From positions 62,001-126,000 of the forward strand of contig NZ_PVTV01000013.1 of NCBI RefSeq assembly GCF_003003055.1: 64,000 nt of DNA, given 5' to 3'. Every line of letters begins with the position of its first letter. Position 1 is the first letter of the stretch. Under the pieces are notes generated by a model. It saw nothing but the letters and a program-made list of their open reading frames with translations, made no database searches and was not told where the DNA came from. A program made the position numbers and the translations under genes. Below, in pieces: positions 18,498 to 27,605 of this stretch. The DNA is from Jezberella montanilacus. Its GTDB lineage: Bacteria > Pseudomonadota > Gammaproteobacteria > Burkholderiales > Burkholderiaceae_B.

Positions 18498-19207
18498 CGG
18501 CAACTATTCTCAACATCGACAAAATAAATGTCTTCTATGGCAGTAGTCAGGTGCTGTTTGATCTGTCGTTTGAGGTTCAGGCTGGTGAGACGCTGGCGTT
18601 GCTTGGGCGAAATGGTGCGGGAAAAAGCACCACCATGAAAACCATCGCTGGTGTTTTGAAAGCCAAAAGTGGCAACATCACCCTACACGACCAGTCGATC
18701 GTGCAACGCCCTGCGCATTTGATCGCACGTGCAGGGATTGGTTTTGTGCCTGAAGACAGGCAGATATTCCCCGATCTGACGGTAGAAGATAATCTCGATA
18801 TCGCCATCAAACGCGGGGCCAACGGGGAGGACGACTGGAGCATTGATCGCGTCTACAGCATGCTTCCCTTGCTCGAACCCCTCAAAGATCGGCTGGGTGG
18901 ACAACTCTCAGGCGGCGAGCAACAGATGCTCACGGTAGGACGTGCCCTGATGGGTAACCCGGATGTGCTGTTGCTTGACGAGCCAAGCGAAGGACTGGCA
19001 CCGATTATGGTTCAGAAGATCGGTGATTTGATCCATGCGCTTAAACAGCTGGGCAAAACCATCGTTTTAGCTGAACAAAATTTACACTTTTGTCTCGGGC
19101 TCGCTGATCGCGCAGTCGTCATTGATAAGGGCAGAGACGTCTTTTGCGGCACCATTGCAGAGCTGAACACCAGCGCTGACATCAAACAGAGATATCTGTC
19201 TGTGTAA
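18494..19207 (+). CDS. livF: ABC importer ATPase, LivF family
   Basis: A 237-residue ATPase that pairs with LivG. Walker A is GRNGAGKSTTMKT, the signature is LSGGEQQMLTVGRAL and Walker B is VLLLDEPSEGLAP. GFVPEDRQIFPDLTVEDNL is typical of LivF. It is the last gene of the operon and converges on the decarboxylase gene, with 52 nt between stops. A G-rich/C-rich imperfect hairpin lies in that gap but has no T-run. Confidence 0.93.
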   Translation: MTATILNIDKINVFYGSSQVLFDLSFEVQAGETLALLGRNGAGKSTTMKTIAGVLKAKSGNITLHDQSIVQRPAHLIARAGIGFVPEDRQIFPDLTVEDNLDIAIKRGANGEDDWSIDRVYSMLPLLEPLKDRLGGQLSGGEQQMLTVGRALMGNPDVLLLDEPSEGLAPIMVQKIGDLIHALKQLGKTIVLAEQNLHFCLGLADRAVVIDKGRDVFCGTIAELNTSADIKQRYLSV

Positions 19208-19259
19208 GATCGCTTCGCTAAAGGGGCGGGCGCTGAATACCAGCCAGTTGCCCCCCCCG

Positions 19260-20930
19260 TTATCCGCCGAAGCCATTGGCCACGATAACCTCGACCAGAT
19301 TGGGACGACCACTTTCAACCGCACGTTTAAGCACTGCCGACAGTTGCGTGGGATCAGTGACTCGCTGAGCAGTCAGTCCCAGTCCCTTGGCAACGCCGAC
19401 AAAATCGATCGGGGGATCAGTCATATCCATTGCCGTGAAGTGGTCAGTGCCTCGCATGGCGAGCAGGCGTTCTTTAATGATGCGATAGCTGCGATTATTA
19501 ATAATCACGTAAGTGATGGGCAGCTTGAAATGCGCTGCGGTCCAGAGCGCTTGGATGCCATACATCGCACTACCGTCACCAATGGTTGCAACCACCGGAC
19601 GCTCGGGCTGAGCCATACTGACCCCGACAGCACCCGGCATCCCAAAGCCTAAACCACCGCTGGCCAAGCTGTAGAACGACCGTCTGTCGTCGGCTGGGAA
19701 CATAATGGCAATCCCCGCAGAAGCAGTCAGCGTTTCATCAACCAAGATGACGTTTTTAGGCAAGACGTCGATCAGTTCAGCAGACAAGTAGCCCTGATCG
19801 ATCGGTGTGGTGTGCGCGGCCGCTGAAACCGCTTTTTTAGCTACGTCTCGTTTAGCAGACCAATTAATCTCTGACAGCGCTTGCACGCGTTGCAAAGCCT
19901 CTTGAGCATAGCCTTCGGCTCGCAGGCTTTTGATAACGGGCAACAAAGCCTTAATCGTTTCAGCGACATCGGCCCGAACGGCGTGGTGGGTTGGATAGTT
20001 TTTGCCAAGCTCCCAGTCACGTTCACTGATGTGCATCACTGGCATACCCTCAGGCAGGGGCTCTACATCGTTGCGCGGGGACATACGCAGTAAGTCAGCC
20101 CCCAGACAAAGGAGGTGATCATATTGCGATAGCGTCTGGCGGATTCTGACCTGATTACGAGTCAAGTCGCCCATGTTGCAAACGTGGCTGGCGGGATAGC
20201 GCGCGTTATAGGGCACCGACTCGAGGTATACCGCTGCGCCCAGCAATTCGGCCAACTCGGATGCTTCGGCAAACACATCCCCATCGGCGATCTCTTTACC
20301 AGCGATGATGACGGGGCGTTTGGCAGCGAGCAAAGTCTCAGCGAGCTGTTTAAGTTTGCTATCGTTGGGGCGATTGCCTGTGTCTACCCGGGTGGGGAAG
20401 CCAAAATCAATTTCAGCTTCTTCGTCCAGCACCGAGCCGGGCAAGCTCAAAAATACCGGTCCCATTGGTGGTGTCATCGCAATTTTGGCTGCACGTCGAA
20501 CAATACGTGGCAGATCCTCAATGCGCTGCACCTCGTATGACCACTTGACTAGCGGTGCAGCGATTTCAACTAATCGGTCATAGAGTAAAGGCTCTTGCAG
20601 GCCATAGCCCACCTCGTACTGACCGGCGGTGATTAGCAATGGGGATCCAGAGAACTTGGCGCTATAGATCGCCCCCATGGCATGACCCAAGCCCGGTGCG
20701 CAGTGCAAATTACAGGCAACCAATTTATTCGATGCGCGGGCGAAGCCGTCAGCCATTGCAACAACAATCGACTCTTGCAGGCCAAGCACATAGGTCAGTT
20801 CGGGAAACTTCGGCACGGCTTCCATGATGGCAAGCTCGGTCGTACCGGGATTACCGAACAAGTGAGTGACCCCTTCATCCAGCAGTAGACGGATAAATAA
20901 GTCGCGACCAGTGATTTTTTCTGTTGCCAT
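19260..20930 (-). CDS. Thiamine diphosphate-dependent decarboxylase, benzoylformate decarboxylase-like
   Basis: A 556-residue three-domain ThDP enzyme. The start GNPGTTELAIM, the cofactor-activating Glu in GLQES, and His in NLHCAPGLGHAMG align with benzoylformate decarboxylase (which has NPGSNEL, LQEA, NLHSAAGTGNAMG). The C-terminal ThDP motif runs from GDGSAMYGIQALW to the Asn pair in VIINNRSY. The active-site Ser is Thr here. Non-oxidative decarboxylation of an aryl or branched 2-oxo acid is likely, and acetolactate-synthase-like carboligation is less so. It follows the Ldh2-type dehydrogenase by 2 nt; a pair oxidising a 2-hydroxy acid and decarboxylating the 2-oxo acid is a sensible inference. 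Confidence 0.82.
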   Translation of the reverse strand: MATEKITGRDLFIRLLLDEGVTHLFGNPGTTELAIMEAVPKFPELTYVLGLQESIVVAMADGFARASNKLVACNLHCAPGLGHAMGAIYSAKFSGSPLLITAGQYEVGYGLQEPLLYDRLVEIAAPLVKWSYEVQRIEDLPRIVRRAAKIAMTPPMGPVFLSLPGSVLDEEAEIDFGFPTRVDTGNRPNDSKLKQLAETLLAAKRPVIIAGKEIADGDVFAEASELAELLGAAVYLESVPYNARYPASHVCNMGDLTRNQVRIRQTLSQYDHLLCLGADLLRMSPRNDVEPLPEGMPVMHISERDWELGKNYPTHHAVRADVAETIKALLPVIKSLRAEGYAQEALQRVQALSEINWSAKRDVAKKAVSAAAHTTPIDQGYLSAELIDVLPKNVILVDETLTASAGIAIMFPADDRRSFYSLASGGLGFGMPGAVGVSMAQPERPVVATIGDGSAMYGIQALWTAAHFKLPITYVIINNRSYRIIKERLLAMRGTDHFTAMDMTDPPIDFVGVAKGLGLTAQRVTDPTQLSAVLKRAVESGRPNLVEVIVANGFGG

Positions 20931-20932
20931 GA

Positions 20933-22009
20933 TTAAAGTCCTGCCAATTGATTCATCTTGTTGGGATCAAGCCCCAGTTTGCTTGCTGCAGCCAACATAT
21001 CGCGCCAAGTATTTTCATCAACAGGGATGCCCTCTGCAAGACGTTTTGTGCGTGAGACACGTTCTGGCTCACCAGCAAGCTTGACCCCGTCGGATCCCGG
21101 CATTGCTGGCGAGGCTTTGACCCATTGAACAAATTGCTGCATCTCTTCTTGAAACAAAGGGCCTTGACCGAACTTCTCTGGATCAAAAATAATCGTAAAC
21201 ATCCCGTTCAGGATTTCTTTACGGCCGTCTGCGGGTGTACGGCAAGTCATGCCCGCTGCCAGCGCGCCGCCCAGCAGTTCGCAGATCAAGGCCATGCCGA
21301 AACCTTTGTGCTCACCGAAGGTTCTCAATGCCCCGTAGGGTTCGATCACGCCATAACGGGGATCGGTAGTTGGATTCCCTTTATCATCCAGCATCTGGCC
21401 AGGTGGCAGTTGCTCGCCCTTGTTGTGCGCAACCCTTGTCTTCCCCTGCGCAACAACGCTAGTCGCAAAATCCAGCAAGATGGGCTCGCCCCCTCTGACC
21501 GGGATACCAACGGTAAATGGATTGGTGCCAAATCTGGCATCCGCACCACCCCAAGGCGCAACGATAGGGCGCGAGACAACATTAACGAAATGCAGCGAAA
21601 TCAGATTATGGGCAACGGCCATCTCGGCCCAGGCACCAATGCGGCACAAATGATGTGAGTTACCTAAGGCGACCATGCAGCTACCGTGCTGTTTAGCCCG
21701 TGCGATGCCAAGCTCCATTGCTTCGTGACCGATGACCTGACCGAAGCCATGTTGTCCATCAAGTGCCAACATGGCGCCGCCATCCATCCGCATCTCAATG
21801 TGGGCATTGGCCTTTAAACCACCACTCAAGAATGCTTCGGTGTAGCGCGGAAGCATACCCACGCCATGCGAGTCGTGGCCAGTCAAATTAGCCTGTACCA
21901 GGTTCTCTGTCACGAGTTCGATTTCACGGGCTTCACTGCCGTAACCAGCCACTAAATACCGCACAGCTGCGCTCAGTTTGTCGGCGGGTATCAAATGCAT
22001 CACTGCCAT
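20933..22009 (-). CDS. Ldh2/MdhA-family malate/L-lactate dehydrogenase-like oxidoreductase
   Basis: A 358-residue NAD(P)-dependent 2-hydroxy acid dehydrogenase of the family unrelated to classical LDH. It shows the catalytic block TGHDSHGVGMLPRY (H45-D46-x-H48), ALGNSHHLCRIGAW, RFGTNPFTVGIP and EHKGFGMALICELL. The start is ATG 22009 (MAVMHLIPAD), 7 nt after GGAG. The longer open frame to 22078 is not supported. It is co-transcribed with the decarboxylase. Substrates in this family include lactate, malate, ureidoglycolate, sulfolactate and diketogulonate, so the exact one is open. Confidence 0.86.
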   Translation of the reverse strand: MAVMHLIPADKLSAAVRYLVAGYGSEAREIELVTENLVQANLTGHDSHGVGMLPRYTEAFLSGGLKANAHIEMRMDGGAMLALDGQHGFGQVIGHEAMELGIARAKQHGSCMVALGNSHHLCRIGAWAEMAVAHNLISLHFVNVVSRPIVAPWGGADARFGTNPFTVGIPVRGGEPILLDFATSVVAQGKTRVAHNKGEQLPPGQMLDDKGNPTTDPRYGVIEPYGALRTFGEHKGFGMALICELLGGALAAGMTCRTPADGRKEILNGMFTIIFDPEKFGQGPLFQEEMQQFVQWVKASPAMPGSDGVKLAGEPERVSRTKRLAEGIPVDENTWRDMLAAASKLGLDPNKMNQLAGL

Positions 22010-22154
22010 GGTGTCTCCAGTTGTCGGTCTACTTTTGTTTTTTGTTGATAGGAGCATAGCGCAAGGCGGGACATTCACTCAATTGAAACATTAGCTGTCT
22101 AAGCTTCGCTGGCTTTATCAACCGTGTTTAGATTTCTTGCCAGCCTGTCAATGG

Positions 22155-23828
22155 ATGTCCACCATGCACTCTTTCGATTCAAAAACTAAATTTTTACTAG
22201 CTGCCGCGCTGAGCTTTGCCCTGAGTCAGTCAGTATTTGGGCAGCAGGCAGACCACCGCCCAGTCCTTAGAGTAGCGGTACAGCAAATTTTGACGAGCGG
22301 GGCGCTTGATCCGCTACGTGAGCAGAGTAATGTCGGGACACGCATCCTGCCGATGATATACGCCCCGCTCATTCAGCTCGACACCACCGGCGACCTCTCT
22401 GCACAACCCGCGCTGGCCGAATCCTGGAAGCGGATCGATGACAGGACTGTCGAATTCAAACTTCGCAAAGGGGTGAAGTTCAGCAACGGTGATCTCGTTA
22501 CCGCTGAAGATGTGGCGTTCAGCTTTGGACCAGAGCGCATGTTTGGGGTATCCAAACCACGCGAGCTGAATCAGGACTCCAAAACCATTGCGGTAGATAC
22601 CGGCAAAAAGAGCATCACGCTTGATCCCAATGGGATGGGCACACCTCCGCCAGAGGTCGTCGCGATCGCGAGAAACTTATGGCCTTCTCTGATCAGCGTC
22701 AAAGTCATTGACGCACAGACTGTGCAGCTGATCAATGCAGTGCCCGACGTGACACTCGAGGGTAGAGTTGCCCGTTTAGGTTCAGAGATCATCTCTAAGA
22801 AAGCGTATCTGGCCTCTAAGGACTGGAACGCTTGGTCGCAAGCCCCAATTAGTGCAGGACCCTACAAAGTCAAAGACTTTAAGCTTGATCGCCATGTCAT
22901 TTTGACTGCCAATGATGACTACTGGGGCGGTAAACCACCTGTCAAAGAAATTCAGTACATCGTCGTGCCCGAAGTTTCTTCTCGCATCAATGGATTGTTG
23001 TCGGGCGAGTATGACTTTGCAACGGACATCCCACCTGATCAGTTCAAAACAGTTGAAGCTAATCCCAAGTTTGAAATCTCGGGCGGCCCGATTCTTAACC
23101 ATCGTCTCGTTGTTTTCGATAAAAACACGGGCGCGTTGCAAAACCCGAAAGTTAGGCTGGCTATGGCACATGCTATCGACCGCGACGCCATCGTAGAAAC
23201 GATTTGGGCCGGACGCACCAGCGTGCCAGCGGGCTTGCAATGGGAATACTACGGAGACATGTTTATCAAAGACTGGCATGTACCCAAGTACGATCCCGTG
23301 CTAGCCAAAAAACTCTTGCAAGAGGCTGGCTACAAAGGCGAACCCATCCCCATGCGTACGCTCAATAACTATTACACCAATCAAGTGCAGACCGATCAGA
23401 TCATGCTTGAAATGTGGCGCGCTGTCGGTTTGAACGTACAAATGACCATGAAAGAAAACTGGCAACAGATCTTTGAGCAAGGTCCTACCCGAGGCGTGCG
23501 AAATTGGTCAAATTCATCGCCTTTCAACGATCCAGTTAGTTCTTTGGTTAACCAGCATGGCCCCAATGGTCAGCAGCAGCAAACAAAAGAATGGACGAAC
23601 GTTGAATTCAACAAACTGTCAGACGTACTTGAAACCTCTGTCAATTTGGCTGAGCGCAAGAAAGTATTTGCTCGCATGCTTGAAATCGCCGAGTACGAAG
23701 ATCCGGCTTACACCGTCTTGCATCGCAACGCTGTGTTCTATGCGAAGCGCAAAGACATTAGCTGGAAGCCTTCGCAATCTTTCATGATGGATTTTCGGGC
23801 GACTAATCTCAAACTTCCCCAGAAATGA
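22155..23828 (+). CDS. ABC importer substrate-binding protein, peptide/opine (DppA) family
   Basis: A 557-residue periplasmic receptor of solute-binding family 5. The signal peptide (about FLLAAALSFALSQSVFGQ) is followed by HRPVLRVAVQQIL, FKLRKGVKFSNGDLVTAEDV and KVRLAMAHAIDRDAIV, all family landmarks. Starts at 22155 and 22164 (both ATG) are possible, and neither has a strong ribosome site. It leads a seven-gene operon with translational overlaps. Family-5 receptors bind peptides, opines, nickel or glycosides. The phosphonate hydrolase encoded downstream suggests a phosphonate monoester or phosphodiester ligand (inference). Confidence 0.88.
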   Translation: MSTMHSFDSKTKFLLAAALSFALSQSVFGQQADHRPVLRVAVQQILTSGALDPLREQSNVGTRILPMIYAPLIQLDTTGDLSAQPALAESWKRIDDRTVEFKLRKGVKFSNGDLVTAEDVAFSFGPERMFGVSKPRELNQDSKTIAVDTGKKSITLDPNGMGTPPPEVVAIARNLWPSLISVKVIDAQTVQLINAVPDVTLEGRVARLGSEIISKKAYLASKDWNAWSQAPISAGPYKVKDFKLDRHVILTANDDYWGGKPPVKEIQYIVVPEVSSRINGLLSGEYDFATDIPPDQFKTVEANPKFEISGGPILNHRLVVFDKNTGALQNPKVRLAMAHAIDRDAIVETIWAGRTSVPAGLQWEYYGDMFIKDWHVPKYDPVLAKKLLQEAGYKGEPIPMRTLNNYYTNQVQTDQIMLEMWRAVGLNVQMTMKENWQQIFEQGPTRGVRNWSNSSPFNDPVSSLVNQHGPNGQQQQTKEWTNVEFNKLSDVLETSVNLAERKKVFARMLEIAEYEDPAYTVLHRNAVFYAKRKDISWKPSQSFMMDFRATNLKLPQK

Positions 23829-24817
23829 CATGGACTGATCCGACGGCGCAACCGTTACTCTGTGTTCGAGATTTAAAACTGGGTTTTCAGTATGACGATG
23901 GTCTGATCCCGATATTGCACGGGATAGACTTTGAGATCGACAGAGGCCAAGCGCTTGGTATTGTGGGCGAGTCGGGTTGCGGCAAAAGCATAACCTGGCT
24001 AGCAGCGCTTGGTTTGGCGGGTTCGCGCGCACGGTCCACTGGATCGATCACGCTTGATGGTAAAGAATTGCTGCACGCCGACGAACGTGTCATGACGACA
24101 GTGCGTGGACGTCGAATTGCCATGATTTTTCAGGACCCTTCTTCGTCTTTGAATCCAGCCCATCGAATCGGTTCTCAAATCGGCGAAGCGTTAACGCTTC
24201 ACCAAGGCTTACGGGGTGAGGCCTTGACCAGAGAAACTGTTCGACTGCTGGACCGAGTTCGAATCCCTCACGCTGCACAACGGGCGAAAGCTTATCCTCA
24301 TGAGTTGTCGGGTGGTATGAATCAGCGCGTCATGATCGCCATGGCGCTCGCTGGCAAACCTGATTTGCTTGTAGCTGACGAGCCGACTACTGCCCTGGAT
24401 GCCACAGTCCAAGCGCAAATACTTGAGTTGCTTAATGAGCTCAGACGCGAAACCGGGATGGCGCTGGTGATGATCTCTCACGATCTGGGCGTGATCGCGC
24501 AAGTAACGGAGCGCGTGATGGTCATGTATGCAGGGCTCATTGTAGAGTCGACTGAGACCGCAAACCTTTTTAGCAATGCCAGTCATCCCTATACCCGCGG
24601 CCTGTTATCTGCGCTGCCCGACATGGGTGAAACAAAACATCGGTTGACGACGATTGGCGGCACTGTGCCGGAAGCTGGCCGGCTGCCAAGCGGATGCAGC
24701 TTCCATCCTCGTTGCCAATACAAAGTTGAGCGATGTTCGATCGAAAGGCCTCTGCTAACCATGACAACGAGCCGCCACGCAGTCGCCTGCCATCGAAGCG
24801 GAGAGGTGGTGACATGA
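23825..24817 (+). CDS. ABC importer ATPase, DppD/OppD family
   Basis: A 330-residue ATPase. Walker A is [13 protein letters not shown], the signature is [15 protein letters not shown], Walker B is [13 protein letters not shown] and the switch His is in ISHDLGV. The C-terminal oligopeptide-transporter extension has [15 protein letters not shown], four cysteines that bind a [4Fe-4S] cluster in some members. It overlaps the receptor gene and the next ATPase by 4 nt each. Confidence 0.93.
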   Translation: MTWTDPTAQPLLCVRDLKLGFQYDDGLIPILHGIDFEIDRGQALGIVGESGCGKSITWLAALGLAGSRARSTGSITLDGKELLHADERVMTTVRGRRIAMIFQDPSSSLNPAHRIGSQIGEALTLHQGLRGEALTRETVRLLDRVRIPHAAQRAKAYPHELSGGMNQRVMIAMALAGKPDLLVADEPTTALDATVQAQILELLNELRRETGMALVMISHDLGVIAQVTERVMVMYAGLIVESTETANLFSNASHPYTRGLLSALPDMGETKHRLTTIGGTVPEAGRLPSGCSFHPRCQYKVERCSIERPLLTMTTSRHAVACHRSGEVVT

Positions 24818-25809
24818 CTTCGTTATTGCGCGTCAACCAGCTTTGTAAAGCATATCTGATCAACAAGTCATCAGGATGGTTTGGTCACAAGCAGACTTTG
24901 CATGCGGTTGACGGTGTCAGTTTTGAATTATCGGCGGGCGAGACGCTCGGCCTCGTGGGTGAATCGGGCTGCGGCAAGTCGACTACAGCCAATTTAGTGC
25001 TGGGACTACTCGCGCCCAGTTCGGGTGAGGTAGTTTTTGACGATCAACCTGTCCATGCACAAAAAAACGCAACGTGGCGCGCAGCTCGCAAGCAAATGCA
25101 AATGGTCTATCAGGATCCTTTGGGTGCACTTGATCGCCGCCTGCGGGTTATCGATCAAGTCATCGAGCCACTTGACATCCAAAATATTCTGGATCGCGCC
25201 AGCCGTCGCGAGGCTGCGCTAGCGATCATGACCGCAGTCGGATTAAGTCAAAATTTATTTGAGCGCTACCCGCATGAGTTATCAGGAGGCCAAAGGCAAA
25301 GAGTGGTGCTCGCGCGCGCACTCATTCTTAAGCCCAAACTAATCGTTTGTGATGAGCCTATCTCTGCGCTTGATGTATCGATCCAGGCGCAAGTCATCAA
25401 TCTTTTGCAAGATATTCAAAAACAGATGAACCTTGCCATGCTGTTTATCAGCCATGATCTCAAGGTAGTCAATCACATCTGCGATCGGGTCGCAGTGATG
25501 TATCTGGGCAAAATTGTTGAGCAAGGGCCTGTTACTAAGGTCTTTACACGTCCTGCACATCCTTACACCCAGGCTCTCTTGTCTGCTGTTGCCTCACCCT
25601 TTAAACCTGACGCGACTGACAGGATCATCCTGGAAGGTGAGCCGCCGAATCCTGTCAATCGTCCCTCTGGCTGCGCGTTCCATCCTCGCTGCTCGAAGGC
25701 CAGTGAAATTTGCAAACAAGCGTCGCCCCGTCTGGGTCAGATCACTGATGCTCATCAGGTGAGTTGTCATCTCTATCCGCTAACAACAGTGGAAGCATCG
25801 CCATGCTGA
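24814..25809 (+). CDS. ABC importer ATPase, DppF/OppF family
   Basis: A 331-residue second ATPase. The ATG at 24814 overlaps the upstream TGA (ATGA); the open frame extending to 24733 lies within the previous gene and is not used. Walker A is [13 protein letters not shown], the signature is [15 protein letters not shown] and Walker B is [13 protein letters not shown]. The C-terminal Cys-rich extension [15 protein letters not shown] parallels that of DppD. It overlaps the permease gene by 7 nt. Confidence 0.93.
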   Translation: MTSLLRVNQLCKAYLINKSSGWFGHKQTLHAVDGVSFELSAGETLGLVGESGCGKSTTANLVLGLLAPSSGEVVFDDQPVHAQKNATWRAARKQMQMVYQDPLGALDRRLRVIDQVIEPLDIQNILDRASRREAALAIMTAVGLSQNLFERYPHELSGGQRQRVVLARALILKPKLIVCDEPISALDVSIQAQVINLLQDIQKQMNLAMLFISHDLKVVNHICDRVAVMYLGKIVEQGPVTKVFTRPAHPYTQALLSAVASPFKPDATDRIILEGEPPNPVNRPSGCAFHPRCSKASEICKQASPRLGQITDAHQVSCHLYPLTTVEASPC

Positions 25810-26738
25810 GCTATCTGAGGGCGCGTCTTCTTCGCTCGCTGTTGACACTATTTTTGGTGATCAGTTTTACTTTTATCATTCTTAGATTGACCGGCGACCC
25901 CGCAATGATGATCTTGTCCCCCGACGCACCACCCGAAGCGATTGCGGCGTTTAGAGCAACGTGGGGTTTGGACACGCCATTGTGGCAACAGTTTCTGGGA
26001 TATCTATGGAACATCGCTCAGGGCAATTTTGGGGTGTCAATGCGTAACGGGAACTCCGCGATGGGGCTTGTCCTCGAGGCGGTGCCCGCGACACTGGCCA
26101 TTACCATCCCCGCGTTCCTTCTCAAGATTTTGCTTGGGATTCCGGCTGGTGTTTTAGCCGCTTTGTATCGAAACAGCTGGATTGATCGTCTATTGATGAG
26201 TTTGGCGGTAGCGGGGCATACCTTACCCAGCTTCGTCTTGGGGCTCTTGCTGGTTTTAATGTTTGCGGTGCGGCTCGGATGGCTACCGAGTGGAGGCTTT
26301 AATTCACCATGGCACGCACTCTTACCGATCGTGACATTAACGATCAGCGGGGCCGCCGTGTTGGCGCGTTACACCCGCTCGTCCATGCTTGAGGTGTTGG
26401 GACAACCCTATGTGAGGGCAGCGATCGCAAAAGGACTTACCTATCGCCAAGTGATTTTGCGCCATGCCTTACCCAATGCCGGTATGCCCATCGTGACAAT
26501 CGCTGGCCTGATGATGGGCGGCCTAATCGCTGGCGCCGTGGTCGTTGAAAACGTTTTCTCCTGGCCTGGTGTTGGCCGTTTGATGGTGTCTGCAGTGGGT
26601 AACCGAGACCTGGCAGTCGTTCAGGCAGCTTTACTGCTAATCACGGTGGCGATGATATCGGCCAATCTGCTGGTCGATGCGGCCTACGGCCTGATCGATC
26701 CCAGAGTGCGCAGCGGGTCAAGTGGGCGCAAATCATGA
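25803..26738 (+). CDS. ABC importer permease, DppB/OppB family
   Basis: A 311-residue permease with six predicted helices. [16 protein letters not shown] at the start (ATG 25803) and FTFIILRLTGDPA are typical. The EAA coupling loop RAAIAKGLTYRQVILRHALP contacts the ATPases, and the end VDAAYGLIDPRVR is diagnostic of DppB. It overlaps the ATPase upstream by 7 nt and the DppC gene by 4 nt. Confidence 0.93.
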   Translation: MLSYLRARLLRSLLTLFLVISFTFIILRLTGDPAMMILSPDAPPEAIAAFRATWGLDTPLWQQFLGYLWNIAQGNFGVSMRNGNSAMGLVLEAVPATLAITIPAFLLKILLGIPAGVLAALYRNSWIDRLLMSLAVAGHTLPSFVLGLLLVLMFAVRLGWLPSGGFNSPWHALLPIVTLTISGAAVLARYTRSSMLEVLGQPYVRAAIAKGLTYRQVILRHALPNAGMPIVTIAGLMMGGLIAGAVVVENVFSWPGVGRLMVSAVGNRDLAVVQAALLLITVAMISANLLVDAAYGLIDPRVRSGSSGRKS

Positions 26739-27583
26739 TCAACCAATGCCTGAAAGAGTGGAGGCGTTACCCCTGGCTAGTGAGAGTCGGTATCGTCTGG
26801 ATATTGATGATCTTAGTCGTGGCTATCCTTGCAGATTCGTTGGCTCCTTATACTTTCACGTCGCTTGACCTGAAAGCGCGACTTTCGCCACCCGCGTGGA
26901 TATCTGGCAATCTGAAGCACCTACTGGGTACCGATGAGTTAGGTCGCGATGTTCTTTCGCGGCTGATCGTATCAATCCGTGTGAGCTTACTGATCGCCGC
27001 TGCGAGCACGGTGATCTCTGCGGTCATTGGTGTTTCGTTAGGATTACTTTCAGCACACTTTCGCGGTTGGGTAGAACAAGGAATTTTGATCTTGGTGGAT
27101 TTTCAAGCCTCCATTCCTTTCATGATTATTGCGCTTGCCGTCTTGGCTTTCTTTGGTAATTCACTGCCCTTGTTCATCGGCCTGATGGGGTTTTACGGCT
27201 GGGAGCGCATGGCCAGAATTACCCGGGGACTAACGCTCGCAGCTAACGAGCAAGGTTACGCCAGTGCGGTTTATGCTCTGGGTGCCGCGCCGATGCGCGT
27301 ATACCTGAGACATATCCTGCCGAACATCGCCAGCAGCATCATCGTCAGCATGACGTTGACTTTCCCAGAGGTCATTCTGCTCGAATCCGGCTTGTCGTTT
27401 TTGGGTCTTGGCGTGCAACCACCGATGACCAGTCTGGGCAACATGGTTGGCTATGGTCGTGAATACGTGCAATCTGCGCCGTGGGTCTTACTCGCGCCAA
27501 GCTCTATTATTGTTTTCACTACTTTCTCGATCAGTATCGTTGGCGACTGGCTCAGGGATCGTCTGGATCCAACGTTAAGATAA
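26735..27583 (+). CDS. ABC importer permease, DppC/OppC family
   Basis: A 282-residue permease with six helices. HLLGTDELGRDVLSRLI is the DppC hallmark, and the coupling loop SAVYALGAAPMRVYLRHILP is followed by LLESGLSFLGLGVQPP. The end, IVGDWLRDRLDPTLR, is the standard terminus. It closes the transporter part; the hydrolase gene starts 22 nt downstream in the same direction. Confidence 0.94.
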   Translation: MINQCLKEWRRYPWLVRVGIVWILMILVVAILADSLAPYTFTSLDLKARLSPPAWISGNLKHLLGTDELGRDVLSRLIVSIRVSLLIAAASTVISAVIGVSLGLLSAHFRGWVEQGILILVDFQASIPFMIIALAVLAFFGNSLPLFIGLMGFYGWERMARITRGLTLAANEQGYASAVYALGAAPMRVYLRHILPNIASSIIVSMTLTFPEVILLESGLSFLGLGVQPPMTSLGNMVGYGREYVQSAPWVLLAPSSIIVFTTFSISIVGDWLRDRLDPTLR

Positions 27584-27605
27584 CCTCTCTTTAAGGTAAG
27601 ACAGC

